NCBI GenBank assembly: GCA_029747015.1
Contig: JAKOGI010000444.1
Location: 346,501 to 410,500, forward strand
Source: Carnegiea gigantea
Taxonomy: Eukaryota > Streptophyta > Magnoliopsida > Caryophyllales > Cactaceae
Direction: 5' to 3'
Length of the DNA stretch: 64,000 nucleotides
Position 1 is the first letter of the stretch. Each line of letters opens with the position of its first letter. Shown one piece after another: positions 22,265 to 34,875 of the stretch. The notes under the pieces are model-generated. The model was not told the DNA's origin and ran no database searches. It worked only from the letters and a program-made list of their open reading frames with translations. Made by a program: the position numbers and the translations under genes.

Positions 22265-25259
22265 TATAATAGCCCAACCCTAAATCATGTTTATTTATTT
22301 AATTAATCCATGTTATTAATTTTTCATATTTACTTATCTCATTCAATCATCCGAGTTGGGAGAATCCATTTTGGCCACACTTTACAATTCGAGTGTCATT
22401 TACTGTGATAATTTCGGGGGAATAGATATTAAGCCCCAGTCAATATGAATAGGTGATAAATTATTTTTCATAATGTCATAAAAATTTAATTTTTAACCAT
22501 GCAAAAATTTGGCCCCAAATTCATTAAGCTTGGTCCAATTCATTTGGGCCATATTTGCGGCCCAATTCATTTTATAGATTCAAATTGTGGTCTAAAAATT
22601 TTGGTGCAATTAAATTAACTTGATTGCCATCATTATGCCTAATTATCATTAGAAAAAAGCCACATTTAGGGTGGATAAAATCAGCCAAGCTTATCAAAAA
22701 AAGTTAAGCTAGTAATGACCAAAAGCAACGCAACCTTCTCATCTCCTTCTTCCTCTTCATTCATGGCATCCCCCCATCTTGGCTGATCTTCCAAATTCTA
22801 GCCACCTTGCCACCACCAGCCAGCCACCCTCCAACCACCATCCACCACCCAAACATCCTCCCATATCAAGCACCATCTCCATCTCTCCCTTTGATCACCA
22901 AGTGAGGTGTACACCCTAACTTAATCTTGGTTAGCTTTGGTTTATGTTGGATTTGATCATGGATCATGTTGTTTTTATAGAAATAAGTGTTAGTTGATGT
23001 TTATGTTGATTTTGGATGAGTTTAAATACATAAATAAGTTGATCATGAGTTAGGATTTTGGTGATTATGCATGGTTTGAACTATTCTTGGCATTGAGCAT
23101 GTTATTTGTATACACTTTGATGTAAAATAAATCTTGCATAGGTTGTTTGACTTGGAAAATGGCTTGAGGTGAGTTACCATAAAGTATTGAATTAGAAGAA
23201 ATTTCTCAAATGGATTAAAATAGGCTATTTAGCTCATATGTCCAAATAAGTGTGATTATGGATGTGTTTTGAGTGTTTTTGAAAAAGAGAAGAATTGAAA
23301 ATTTGATGAAGATGATTATGGAGTAAATTTGAGTAACATGGCTTTGTAACATGATGATAAGGAACAAGACTTTGTTAAATAATATTAAGGGCGGATTTAG
23401 AGGGGAATTATGTGAAGAAGAGGGGGAAAACAAACACAATGTGGCTATGAACAGGCTGAAAACAGGGGACACTTTGCGAATAAACGGGTAGCATTCTTCC
23501 CATTGCAAAATTATGATTTTTAGTGGATACGTAGATCAGTGAGTTATGTTTCAAATGCCTTTTTGAATCACCTTTAATCCGAGTTATGTGGAAAAAGTGA
23601 TGGCCATTTTTCTAGGACTGTGCAGGATAGACCGAGGCTGTGCACAGTTGTGGTCTAACCTAATTTTAGGAGCCCCATTGTTGGAATTATGTTTTACACT
23701 GTGAATGAGGGTTTTGAGGGGACTTTTTAATCTTTTCATATTGGGTCTTTACAGCTCAATTGGAGGTCGAGGGTGAAAGATATGGATTTTCTAAAGTAAA
23801 CGTTCAAATGATAATATGAAGGAAGAAAGAAATCGTGACATTTGGAAATATTATCAGGAGTTTCTATATAATTATAGATATTGCAAGGAAATTACAAGTT
23901 CAGTGAGTTCAACAACTTTAATTATGTATAGAAGTTCACATAGATTGGAAAACCGAGTTACATTGGCATGAGAATGAAATTGAGAAGTGGGGAGAGTAAT
24001 TACTCAAGATAGATTTCCATCGAGTCAAACTAAGGTTATATGAGCTTTCATGAACCTCACAACACCCCTCTTGGCATTAAACCTTTTATTATTCATTTCA
24101 GAAACATCAAAAACCCATATTCCATTTATATCCATTAAAGTCCTTTCGTTATCACCTCAATTATTTAATTTTGGTCTATTTTGCTTCAATTTGTTTTACT
24201 TCGAGTTCAACGACCCTAACTTATTTATTTTTCAAAATCATTTTGGTATAACTTATCTTATATTGAATTGTTTGAATTGTGGATGCCCTTTTTATTAATC
24301 AATTTCCATAAAGTTACAAATTATGGGAGTGAAAGTTGTTTACTAACTGCATTTACCTATAACTACATTCCTTAAGCAAAAATAGGGCCTAGTCTATCGT
24401 TTTCCATTGTGCATAAGTATTATCAAGTGGGATTGCATTTTAAAAACTTCAAGTATGTTCATTGCCTGTATCTTTAGAAATCAGCACATATTCATCAAAG
24501 TTATCATGTTTTGGTAAGTACATCAATGAATCAGTTTACACAGTGATTTATCACATAATTAGTGACCCCATCAGTTATCAGTTACAGAGCATTGCCCTTC
24601 AGTTACCCGTGCGGCTTTAAGCCAGGTCCCTTGATCGGCTTGGCAGGTGTACACCTATCCATAGATCGTAACAACACCAAGGGGGTTCACTATAAGATGA
24701 TAACTAGCAGTTGCAGTTTACATTCATCTTAATCACTATTTTAGCTTAAAATGAATTGCAAAGCGGGCGCCCAACCAATTTATGCAGAGATCCTTTAACA
24801 ATATAGGAATGCATGTTCTGAGCTTTGGCTCATAGTTTGAAATGTTTTTCATGTTTTGTTTTAGGTAAATGCTCAGTGAATCACCCTCATGCTAGCAAAC
24901 CAGTTGAGGAAAATAAGTTGAGTAAGGAAATTTGGATGGATCAACAGTGACATAGTACATGCATATTTTGAAGCTATATTTTGAAATCTTCAACGGATGG
25001 AGGTGTAGATTATATCTTGAATTGTTTTACTTTGGTGTATAAACCTGATGTCGATTAACAGTTGACTGTATATGGTTTGATCATGTATGAATGTGTATGG
25101 TTAAAGGTATGCCTAACTATTTTATCTCTAGTATACATGCTGCAAGCCTTGCCCTTTGGACAGCAATAACTCCCCGATCATTGGATTTATCTGTTGTAAT
25201 TGAGAGAATCATAATTGTGATTGCAAACAGTGAAACATGCTTAATTAGGGAGCGTTACA
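22265..25259 (+). repeat. Element B 3' LTR
   Basis: Starts TATAATAGCCC (second base changed from the TG of the other copies) and ends GCGTTACA before the TACCA duplication. It is about 2995 bp and uninterrupted, so it preserves the empty target site of element C near 22645. Frames at 23215-23508 and 24050-24298 are not genes. Confidence 0.9.
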
Positions 25260-25900
25260 TACCACATCATCACATACTTTCTCACGTGGAAGATGTCCTT
25301 ATTAATTCCTTTTAGAGCCATTATGCTAACATACTTTCTCACATGGTGACGAGGATTTTTAGTCTCATGAAACTTCATGTCATGCATAGTGAACTGTGGT
25401 GGCAACTTCCTTTTCGGGATTGAAGTAAATCCTGTGTAGTCATTAAAGTAATTGTTGAACATAGAGGACTCCTTAAGCGGTTGTTCTTTCTGATCTATGC
25501 GTAGATTTGTTTCAGAAGTATACTCCTCAGGTTCTCCTTCTTTCCTATTCTCTATCTCTCTCTTCCCCACTTCGTTTGCCTTACCGTCATAGGGTTGCTT
25601 ACTATTCGCCACATGGGATTCTTTGGTGCAATTTTGCGACACAATGGCCATCATCTCCATCTTCTTATCACTCTCCTCCATTTTGGAATGTATGTTTTGT
25701 ATCATCTTCAAAAGTCATGCGGCCTCGTTGTTTCTAGCCGTTGGAATTGGTGATAGATTAAACTTTGAGTTGGATCTTAACCTTAACCTGACAATTAGAG
25801 TTTCTTCTAATTGCTCCTTAAATAGGAGTCTCCCGGTTAATCAACTCCACTCGTATACTATCTTAGTCTTCCCTATCGTGACAAATAATGAATATTGCTT
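25260..25900 (-). pseudogene. Element D gag, N-terminal part
   Basis: Minus-strand frame open at 25241-25711, with a broken N-terminal extension to about 25900. It reads KMEESDKKMEMMAIV, a charged middle (EEYTSETNLRID), then KRKLPPQFTMHDMKFHETKNPRHH and GINKDIF, VMMWY. It aligns with the element E gag (KGKLPSNFAMPDIEFHVTEN, GIDKDIF, VMRWYNATD). The style is Tat/Ogre Gag. HVRKYV occurs twice 23 codons apart, suggesting a local copy or patch. The frame is cut at WY by insertion of element B. Confidence 0.7.
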
Positions 25901-26839
25901 ATGACTAGCTCATCTAAATATTTTTTGATGGGGAATTAAGGACCCCGAACATGATGACTTATAGACTAAATTTCTCACACTTAGACCTTAGTATGCTCAA
26001 TGAAATTGATGCTAACTCACACTGGACATAGCTATGGGATGTCGGCCGAGTTCCTTTTTAGGCCCCAACACTGACATCCTGATCTTAACATCCTCTTCTA
26101 AGTCTAAACTTAATCTAGTAGAGTAAAGCTCCACGTATGTCGGTCGGGTTCCTAGTTGGACCCTCGAGGTAGTCGTCCTAACTCTTACCCTTTTCTTCTA
26201 AGTTCAGGGCTAGTTAAATGCAGGCAGACTCCCTTAGGGTACCAGCCGAGTTTCTAATTAGTCAAGAAAACTAACTCTTAGCTATTTCTCCTAAATTCTA
26301 ACCCAAGCTTACACTAAAGACAATCTTGACTGAGTTTTCCTAAAACCATCTTGAAATTTTGCTAGCATCCAAACTTTCTTTTTAAAACAAACCTAGCTAG
26401 GCTCATTCAAGGTCAGGTGAATTCCTTCCATGACCTCTTACTTCCTATGGTAAGGCTAGAACCTAGTCAGATCCAAGACTAAGAGCCCTAAAGTTTCATT
26501 GGACTCAAAGCTACTTTGGTTCATAACCCTGATCGCTAAGTTTGACATTTCCTAACCTAGGCTCTCCTAAGACCTAAAGCATCAATGTATGCTCCCTGAG
26601 GCAAAGGACGTTAAATCATACAAAAACACATTTGAACAAACAAATGAGCTCCAACCTAACCAAGAGTTCTAGGTGTCAAGCGTTTCAAATAGGTTTAGAA
26701 CAATCTTCTCAAAACCCAAATGCTTCGTACATCATATATGGGGTGCATAGCAAGACTTAAACATTTTGGTTGCTTCCCTAAGGCACATGGGTAAAAAACT
26801 ATGTAGCAAGTGGGTGGATCAATGCATGCTCATTGGAGG
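25901..26839 (-). other. Element D leader, inner part
   Basis: No gene. The minus strand is homologous to the leader of element E (42150-43600): shared phrases include GATGTACGAAGCAT, GGTTGGAGCTCAT/GGTTGGAACTTAT, and TTGATGCTTTAGG followed by TAGGAAATGTCAA. The leader is interrupted at 26839 by copia element F and resumes at 37727. Confidence 0.65.
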
Positions 26840-28260
26840 TGTTGATTTAGAGAGTACACAACCACAAGAGGGGGGTGAATTGTGGTGTCCGATTTTCGCA
26901 AGTTGCTGGCAAACAGTCTTAGGCCCTGTTCGCACAGGTTGTTTCTGAGATAAGCAGAAGCGAAAATCCAACAAAATTGAATGCGGAAATAATGGACACA
27001 GGATTTTTACGTGGAAAACACCTCTAGCCCAACTGAGGTTAAAAACCACGACCTACCTCCTGTAGGATTTAAACACTTCACTAAACGGGCTAATCACGTT
27101 ACAATAGTAACACACCTTGTTACAAATTGCAACCCACGTAACCGTCTTCCCTAAGACAGGTTACCCCACGTCCAAAATCCCCTTGATTTGGACACACACT
27201 CAACTCACTTTTGTGAAAGAAGAGTATAAAGAAAAACACCCTATTACAATGCTTCTCAACTAAGCTAATATAGGGTACAATGAAATCCTAGTATGCCAAC
27301 TTTGAAAACTCAAATAACTCACTCACTAGACACGGTTTTCTTTTCAAACTTTTAAGCTCATGAACACTGGATTTTTCTTTTTGAAAACCGATGCTTCTAT
27401 CGTTCTAAGAAGCGACTTTATATAGTGCTTGAAAAAACAATTCCTCAAATTTTTGGAAACTAAAATCCCTAAAGAATATAGAATTCTTTAGCCACAAGGG
27501 ATGAGGAAACATGAGCTGGAAACACTTCCTAAACCGTGTGCATAAGGCGGTGATTCTCAGCAACTAGCCTATGTTTTTCTCAACAACCTTATCCAGTTGC
27601 CAAAAATTGGATATTCTTTTTATTCAAAAAAGATTTTGCAAATCCCCTTAGATTTTAATAACCGTTTTTAGGATAAGGGGTAAGATACTCCATAAAAAAA
27701 TCTTTCTTGCAAATCCTTGAAGAAGCTGCTCAAAATCCAAAAGATAAAAATCGTGCAAAACAGTTTTTCGCAGCTTATTCTGGAAACACCCTGATCACCC
27801 TGTTTCCAGGATTGTTCTGAAGGGTGATCCGAAATACTTTCAAAAAAGAAAACAAAACCGTTTCAAGTAAGTGGTAAGTTAAGAGTTTCTGATTGGCATA
27901 TTAACAAGAGTCTAAAAATATAAAACCAAATTAAATCAAGACATCTTGTTATAACCACTAGTCATCTTGTAGAGAGACGAATCTGCTGCAAACACTTCAC
28001 AGAACCTGTTCCTCACGGCTGCACTTATATCCTATGCTTCAAACACTTCACAGGACATGTTTTAAACACCTTACAGAGCCTGTTCCTCATAGTTGTTCTT
28101 ACATCGCTCACTTGAGTACCTGTTCTTGATACACCATTAGTCAAGCAGTTTCAATATATTGAAAAACAGCAGTAAGACCCTATTGGTAAAGCCTGTTTGG
28201 AACAACAACACTACTACAACACTTGGATTTGTTATCATCAAAACCTTATACATTCTAACA
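26840..28260 (-). repeat. Element F 3' LTR
   Basis: Left LTR, 1421 bp, same length as the right one. Contains repeated phrases such as CAAACACTTCACAGAACCTG and variants near 27988-28085. Holds no gene. Confidence 0.95.
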
Positions 28261-28275
28261 AATTCCCCCTTTTTG
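28261..28275 (-). promoter_or_regulatory. Element F polypurine tract
   Basis: Minus strand reads AAAAAGGGGGAATT immediately before the 3' LTR. Confidence 0.9.
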
Positions 28276-28860
28276 ATGATGACCAACCAAGTGACCATAT
28301 TGACTTTCAAGGACAATTGAAGTGATTAGTACCAATTACTTATAGGACCGACAATTCACATGAAGCAGCTAGTATCGAAACAGTGTAAGAATTTTAACTC
28401 GTCCATGGCAAAACTAAAACAATATTGGTCAACCTATCTTCCCCCTTTTGACATCATTAAAAAGTAGGGGCGAACAGTCAAACATATGGTGTTTGCGATC
28501 ACCACCACTTGGGTAATGGAGGAAAGTCAACAGGCGATACACTCAAGTGTGTTGGTACGGTAACAGATTGGCCATCCTAGTCACACACAAGCAATTCACA
28601 ACAGCAAGAAAGCAAGGCAAAGCCAATCAAAAAACAAGATAACCTGTCATTCACCAAACGAGTGCAACAGAAAGTACAAACTAGCAAGAGAGGATAACTA
28701 AGAGAAGTGAGAACAGCCTATGAGAACAACAGATGGGAACAGCTTATAGGGGGTGATCAGGGAGCAGGAGGGGAAAATTTTGCTGAGAGGGAAGAGAGAA
28801 GGGCGAGGAGATCTTCATGGCGTTTAGTGTTTAGAGCTTTTTCCTCGTCCAGGGCAGCCT
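28276..28860 (-). other. Element F 3' untranslated region
   Basis: Noncoding segment between the env-like ORF and the PPT. No motif beyond a second short purine/pyrimidine tract near 28440 (minus AAAAGGGGG), which may be a duplicate PPT. Confidence 0.6.
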
Positions 28861-30734
28861 TTACAGCAGTAAGCTCAGCACTGAGTAGGAGTTTTCTTCC
28901 AAAGCAGCCTCAAGCTTGACTAAGGAACTGCCAGGAATAGGAGGACGGGGTGTTCTGATCCCCTGTTCTGAGGCAGACCCTTCAACCAAAGTGTATCCAC
29001 ACACTATAAGGGTGTTACTCCCAATCTCATTAATGAACTGAGCACCCACCTTCTTCTGCAGAGTCACCCCAAAGTGCTCAAACACACTAGTCAGGAGAAA
29101 GCCGTATCCCAGGTCATGTTCCCTGGAGGTGTTTGCAATTCTTGCTATGTGGCGAATCATGATGGCAGGAAGGTTGATTTGCTCTTCCTTGTCCATCAGA
29201 TCCATCAAACATTGATCCATGGCATCAGCAAGATTGCGACCCTGGCCCCTGGGGATGACATTCTTGATGATAAACCAGAATATCAATTGATGGAGCGATG
29301 TCATGTCCCCTTTCTTCACGGACTTGGGTGTTTGGAGGCTTGATTGCTGGCTAAATTTTTGGGCGAGCTCCAGCAGCCTGGTTGTCCCTAGAATAGTCTT
29401 GTCTTCTCTCACATATATATCAAAGCCCGAGGAGGGAATCCCCAGAATTTCCCTTAATATCTTCGCATCAAAGCGAAGCTGTTGCCCATTAACAATACTT
29501 GTCACCACTCCTTCGGTGACAGTGCAGTTGGCATAGAACTCTGCCAACTCATGTACAGAACACCCCAGCTGGGTGTTTGTAAACAGCTCATACCACCCCT
29601 GTGCACGCAGCTTGTGCAGAAACACCCCCAGACCCTGTTCCTCAAAATATTTTACCTTGATAATTTTGCCCCTGACTACCCGTCTCTGAAGCAGTTGGGT
29701 CAGTTTGGCTGAGATTGCGGACGGGGTAGACTTCTTGGCTCTTTTAGGTTGAGGCTCAGTAGGAGGGTCTTGGGTGGAGGCGTGTTTGAGAGAGGCTTTT
29801 CTCTTGGGAGTTTTGAGGGGTGATGGTTTGGAGGGTAAAGTGGAGGTCGATTTTGGTGCAGGCAGAGGCTTATCCTCTGAGGACTCTGAGAACACGGGAG
29901 TGCCCTGTTTGAAGGTGGTGTTCTCAGGGCCGCTATCTAATGAAGGCTCAGAGGAGGAATCAATTTCCTCAACAATAGGGGATGACTGTTCGACAGGACG
30001 AGGTGTGGAGTGGAAAGCAATTCGGGCTGATTTTTGAGTTGGCCTGGTTGTAGGTTTGGTCGAAGAGGGGATTTGTGGTTTTGGTTTGACGGGGGTTTCA
30101 CTTTTTAAGGGTTCTTTAGTCTGGCCGCTTTTAGGCCTTGATGGTGGTCGTGTTCTTGGCATTCTAGTACGCCGAGCCACAATTTTATATCATTTACGTT
30201 TCTCACCGGTTGGTGGTACCGGTGTGGCTTATTCAGGCTTCACAGGAGACTCCTCCATTTGATCACTACTTCCCCCTTCTTCTTCTGACAAATCCTCCCC
30301 TAGGTCATCCCTAAAAACTTTAAACCCTGTTTCGGCCCCTGTTTCCTGCTCTGGAAATAGCCCGAACGAATTGATATCATCTAGTCCATGATCGAACAGA
30401 AAGATTTCATCTAAAGGCCCAATTTCTCTTTCAGATGCCCCAACAGGTTCTTGGGGTTTACATGTCCCCGTTTCTCCAAACAAAATCAATTCCCACCCAA
30501 ATTTGTAAGGGATGTCTTCCAATTTCAGATTCACTGTTCTAAGGTCGATGCTTTTCAAAACCTAAAAGGTTTATCGACAATGGGTCGAGAAGGTTCAGTA
30601 GTTTTACCGTCTATGAGGGCCGTCAGAAATTGTGTAGGCGCAAACAGGGCTGTGACTGTTTGCAAGGCTGTGCTCTGTGTCTGGTTACCCTGAGTCGAGG
30701 TCGAGGAGCTCTCGGAGCTAATGAGAGATGCCAT
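28861..30734 (-). pseudogene. Element F envelope-like ORF, broken
   Basis: The likely start is the ATG at 30734 (MASLISSESSSTST). A one-base shift in a T run near 30556 moves the frame to 30229-30558. Two in-frame stops follow (TAA at about 30229, TGA at about 30190), then the same frame is open for 439 codons to 28861. The open part has a basic, Pro/Ser/Lys-rich N-terminal half (PKRAKKSTP) and a globular second half (KYFEEQGLGVFLHKLRAQGW, GQQLRFDAKILREILGIP, LTSVFEHFGVTL). This resembles the 'putative plant transposon protein' domain of SIRE-type third ORFs. No signal peptide or clear transmembrane segment is visible, so an envelope role is only a historical label. Function unknown. Confidence 0.75.
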
Positions 30735-31170
30735 TTTTCAGAGGAAGGAGGGAGATTAGGGTTTCTTGAACAGAGTTTCAGAGCAAGAGAGTTTCGGTGG
30801 AGGTGAGAGATTGAGCAAGAGAGCTTTAAAGAGAGAGAGACATGCGAAATCTTTAAAAGATTTTGCCCGTTTTGCAACGGGCTTTTGCATTTATTTAGGC
30901 CGCGCACGCCTCGGGAAGAGATTAGCAATTTTCAATTTGTTGCACATATTTGACAAACAAGAGGCGTACCTATTTCTGGTGCTTGTTCTTGAGGTTACTT
31001 GCTCGGTAACATCGGACAATAAGGGCAATCTCATTAGACCTCAACGAGTGTCAGCAAGTTGCAAACCTCACATATGCTAAACATAGCACAGAAGTTGATT
31101 GCAAACAAAAATTTAACATGTTGTGCCCGTAACTTTTAAATTTTGCAAACAGGGAGAGAGAACAGGTTGG

Positions 31171-32571
31171 TCAGGTTGTTCTAATTAAGCCTAGTTCGAG
31201 TCTATTCCTTTCAAATTGTTCTCTACTCAATGCTTTTGTGAATATATCAGCAATTTGATTTTCAGTGGCACAAAAATTCATTGAGATCACTCCTTTTTCA
31301 ACATTGTCTCTTAGAAAATGATGACGAATGTCAATATGTTTTGTTCTTTTGTGTTGACATGGATTTTTGGCAATGTTAATTGCACTTGTATTGTCACAAT
31401 AAATAGGAATGCATCCTATGTCAACACAAAAGTCCTTGAGTTGTTGTCTTATCCATAATAACTGAGCACAACAAGATGCAGCTGCCACATACTCAGCTTC
31501 TGCTGTGGACAAGGCAACAGAGAGTTGTTTCTTGGTTGCCCAAGATACCAAACAAGGTCCAAGAAAGTGAGCCATACCTGAGGTGCTTTTTTTATCAACC
31601 AAGAAACCTGCATAATCAGCATCAGCATACCCAATAAGATCAAAGTTGCAACCTCTAGGATACCATAAGGCTAGATCAGGTGTATGTTTTAGGTATCTTA
31701 AAATCCTTTTTACAACCTTAAGATGAGTTTCTTTAGGGTTAGACTGAAAACGTGCACATAGACCAACACTAAAAACAATGTCAGGTCTACTAGCCGTCCG
31801 GTATAGGAGTGACCCTATCATGCCCCTATAGGATTTCTCCTCAACAGAGGGACTACCATCATCCATTATAAACCTGGTTGAGGGAGAGATGGGAGTATCA
31901 ATGGGCTTGGCTGACTCCATCTTAAAACGCTTAAGTAACTCTTTGATATACTTTTGTTGATGGATCATGGTGCCGTTTGAAGTTTGCTTGATTTGTAAGC
32001 CTAGAAAGAAATTAAGCTCACCCATCATGCTCATTTCAAACTCACTCCTCATCATTTTTGAAAATTCATTGCACAAATCATGATGAGTTGCACCAAATAT
32101 GATGTCATCGACATATACTTGGACAATCAACAAATGTTCCCCCTTAGATTCTAGAAACAAGGTATTGTCTACCTTGCCTCTTGTAAAACCATTTTCTAAT
32201 AAAAAGCTTGACAACCGCTCATACCAAGCTCTAGGGGCTTGTTTTAAACCATAAAGTGCTTTGTCAAGTTTGAAAACATGGTTAGGAAATTCATTACTTT
32301 CAAAACCAGGGGGTTGTTTGACATACACTTCTTCTTTGAGGTACCCATTTAAAAATGCACTTTTGACATCCATTTGATACAACTTGATCTCCATATGGGC
32401 TGCAAATGCTATCAAGATTCGAATAGCCTCCATCCTTGCAATAGGTGCAAAGGTTTCTTCATAATCAATTCCCTCTTCTTGGTTGTAGCCTTGAACCACC
32501 AGCCGGGCCTTGTTCCTAGTGACTATTCCGCACTCATCCAGCTTGTTACGGAACACACCACTTGATTCCAA
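31171..32571 (-). pseudogene. Element F reverse transcriptase and RNase H
   Basis: A continuous minus-strand frame of about 466 codons. RT reads [56 protein letters not shown] and the catalytic YVDDIIFG, all intact. RNase H follows with [35 protein letters not shown] and [15 protein letters not shown], ending in [11 protein letters not shown]. It would copy element RNA to DNA. It is separated from the upstream Gag-integrase frame by a frameshift near 32550 (VFRNKLDE is entered from another frame), so it cannot be made from the polyprotein. The domain itself looks sound. Confidence 0.92.
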
Positions 32572-33110
32572 TGATTGTTCTATCCTCTAGCCGTGGCACA
32601 AGGTGCCATACCTTGTTCCTTTCGAACTGATGGAGTTCTTCTTGCATGGCTGTGACCCAATCTGAATCTGCAAGGGCTTCATTAATATTCTTAGGCTCAA
32701 TTTTTGAGAGAAAAGCATAGAAAGCACAGAAATTTTTGAGTCTAGATCTAGTTTGAACTCCTGCATTAATATCAGACAAAATTTGATCAAGAGGATGTGA
32801 ACTTTGGTATTTCCATGATCGTGGTGAAAGTGGGTTCACAGACTCGCTCTCCATCCTAGCTGGAATACTCGATGAAACAGGTTCAGGAGCTGTTCTCGAG
32901 CTTGTTTGGGAGCTTGTTCCTGGATTTATCCCTGAAGGATTCGGCTGGTGTTGTCCCGAACAGGGTTCCACCCTGTTTCCCCCTGTTTGGTTCACACCTT
33001 GCTTACCTTCCTGAAGAACAGCCTCAGACCTTGCTCCCTCCGATTGATCCTTACCTTGTTCACCTTGAAGCAGCACGTCTTTTCTAACAAGACCTAGTTC
33101 GAAGTCTTCT
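32546..33110 (-). pseudogene. Element F integrase-RT linker
   Basis: Minus-strand frame continuous with the integrase frame except for a TAG at about 33110-33112. It is Gly/Gln/Ser/Pro-rich, then reads KIEPKNINEALADSDWVTAMQ, QFERNKVWHLV and TIIGIKW, the start of the copia RT domain. After KW a two-base surplus shifts the frame and gives an early stop. Confidence 0.85.
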
Positions 33111-33112
33111 TC

Positions 33113-34477
33113 CTATGCATCATTCTCGCTTAGAGAGTTAGTTTCATCAAAAAGCACATGCACACTTTCCTCAACACACAAGGTTCTCTTATTAAACACT
33201 TTGTATGCCTTACTATGCGAGGAGTAACCAAGGAATATTGCTTCATCACTCCTTGGATCAAATTTCCCTAAGGCATCCTTTCCATTATTATGCACAAAAC
33301 ATTTACAACCAAAAACTCTCAAATGCATAATATTAGGTTTTCTTCCCTTGAAAAGTTCATGAGGAGTTTTGTTAAGAATAGGTCTAATTATACATCTATT
33401 TATAATGTAACATGATGTATTCAAAGCTTCAGCCCAAAAGTTTCTAGGAAGACCACCAGCAACAAGCATTGTTCTAGTCATGTCCTCTAGAGTGCGATTT
33501 TTGCATTCTACCACCCCGTTCTGTTGGGGTGTTCTTGGAGCTGAAAAATTATGATCAACACCATGCTCATTACAATAATCAATAAAGCTCGAATTTTCAA
33601 ATTCTGTACCATGGTCAGACCTTAGGCATACCAAGGAATGTCCTACTCTCTTTTCAATCTTTTTAATGAAAGCAAGAAATTTTTCAAAGGTTTCATCTTT
33701 AGAAGCCAAAAACAAAGTCCAAGTGAAACGAGAGTAGTCATCCACTATCACAAGCACATACCTCTTGCCACCTCGGCTCATGATCCTCATTGGACCACAT
33801 AGATCCATATGTATCAATTCAAGAGGTCGAGTAGTGCTTACACATTTTTTAGATTTAAATGAATTTTTGACTTGTTTGCCTTTGGCACATGCATCACATA
33901 CCTTGTCATCATTGAATTTGATGGAAGGTAAGCCTACCACTAAGTCTTTGGTTACAAGTTTGTTCAATAGTGAGTAACTTGCATGACCTAGTCTTTTGTG
34001 CCAAAGCATAACATCATCATTTAAAGCACTCAAACAAGTCAAATTATTTTGGGGAAGAGTAAAAATACACACTTTATAAACATTTTTGTGTCGCTTCCCC
34101 CTCAACACAACATCTCCTGTGTTTATATTTACAACCAAGCAACGTGTTGGAGAGAACACTACTAGGTTGTCTTTATCGCATAGTTGGGACACACTTAGCA
34201 AGTTGTGTTTTAATCCATCCACAAAATAAACATTGTCAATTGAATGGGAGAGTGACTCACCTATCTTACTTATGCCGACAATTGTTCCGGATTTGCCGTT
34301 TCCAAATGCCACACTCCCACCTTCTGAAGCTGTAAGTGAGAGAAAATTGGATCTTTCACCAGTCATATGCCTCGAACACCCACTGTCAACATACCACAGC
34401 TGCTTGTTCCCTAGACTATTCCTTGCACTGTTTGCTGGGTTGTTTGCTGGGTTGTTCTCTCTCACTTCAGCCTGCAA
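33113..34477 (-). pseudogene. Element F protease and integrase
   Basis: About 454 codons. The protease remnant LWYVDSGCSRHMTGERS (residues about 27-43) keeps the Asp-Ser-Gly triad. The GAG-pre-integrase segment LWHKRLGHASYSLLNKL with downstream CDACAKGKQ supplies the HHCC zinc-binding site. The integrase core follows: HMDLCGPM, VIVDDYSRFTW, LRSDHGTEF and PQQNGVVECKNR, giving the D,D,E residues; the last motif normally reads ERKNR, so Arg has become Cys. It is preceded by an in-frame TGA at about 34478 that separates it from gag. Confidence 0.9.
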
Positions 34478-34483
34478 AACAAA

Positions 34484-34870
34484 TCAAGGGTTAGTTTTGG
34501 GAACCCAGATCCACTTGGGTCCCATTCCTTTAGAGGTACAAATCTCATCTTTCCTAACCCATATTTGTTTTACATACACTGAGTTCCTTTTAATGGCATA
34601 CTTTCTTGAGGGACAAGTATAACAGTAATGACCCGTTTTACCACAGTGATAACATACAATATTCTCAGATAATCCTACATATTTTCTATTCACTGGGTAG
34701 GTCATCTTAGGCACAAAACCTAGTCCTCTTCTATTTCGACTATGATGGGTGTTTAACCATTCAAGTGCTTGTGAGGACCTGTTCCAGAGCTTGTTTGTGG
34801 CAAGGTCTGATTCCATTTGTTTCATTTTCTCAAGTAAGTTTTTATTTTCTACAAGCAAGGACTCGACCTT
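34484..34870 (-). pseudogene. Element F gag C-terminal part with second knuckle
   Basis: Minus-strand frame, the same frame as protease-integrase but separated from it by one TGA, and shifted relative to the main gag by an indel near 34860-34876. It holds a coiled-coil-like start (ENKNLLEKMKQMESDL) and the knuckle CYHCGKTGHYCYTCP. Confidence 0.85.
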
Positions 34871-34875
34871 ACCTT

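Larger units (their letters stand above)
6154..25259 (+). mobile_element. Chromovirus LTR retrotransposon B (Tekay-like)
   Basis: A structurally complete gypsy element: 5' LTR 6154-17351 (interrupted by element C at 6513), tRNA-Met PBS at 17356, gag, protease, RT, RNase H, chromodomain remnant, PPT at 22251, and 3' LTR 22265-25259. It is flanked by the perfect duplication TACCA (6149-6153 and 25260-25264). Without C it is about 10.9 kb, with LTRs near 3.0 kb. Coding sequence is heavily broken and most of the integrase core is missing, so it is dead. A C-terminal chromodomain-like tail places it in the chromoviruses; the gag and RT look Tekay-type. Confidence 0.85.

Noticed and set aside
26766..27049. 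Short frames on both strands at the element F LTR edge, repeated at 36265-36510
   Set aside because: They repeat only because the LTR repeats; no start context or protein motif.
28707..30262. Several plus-strand frames of 70-90 codons
   Set aside because: Antisense shadows of the envelope-like ORF; no motif and no independent start context.
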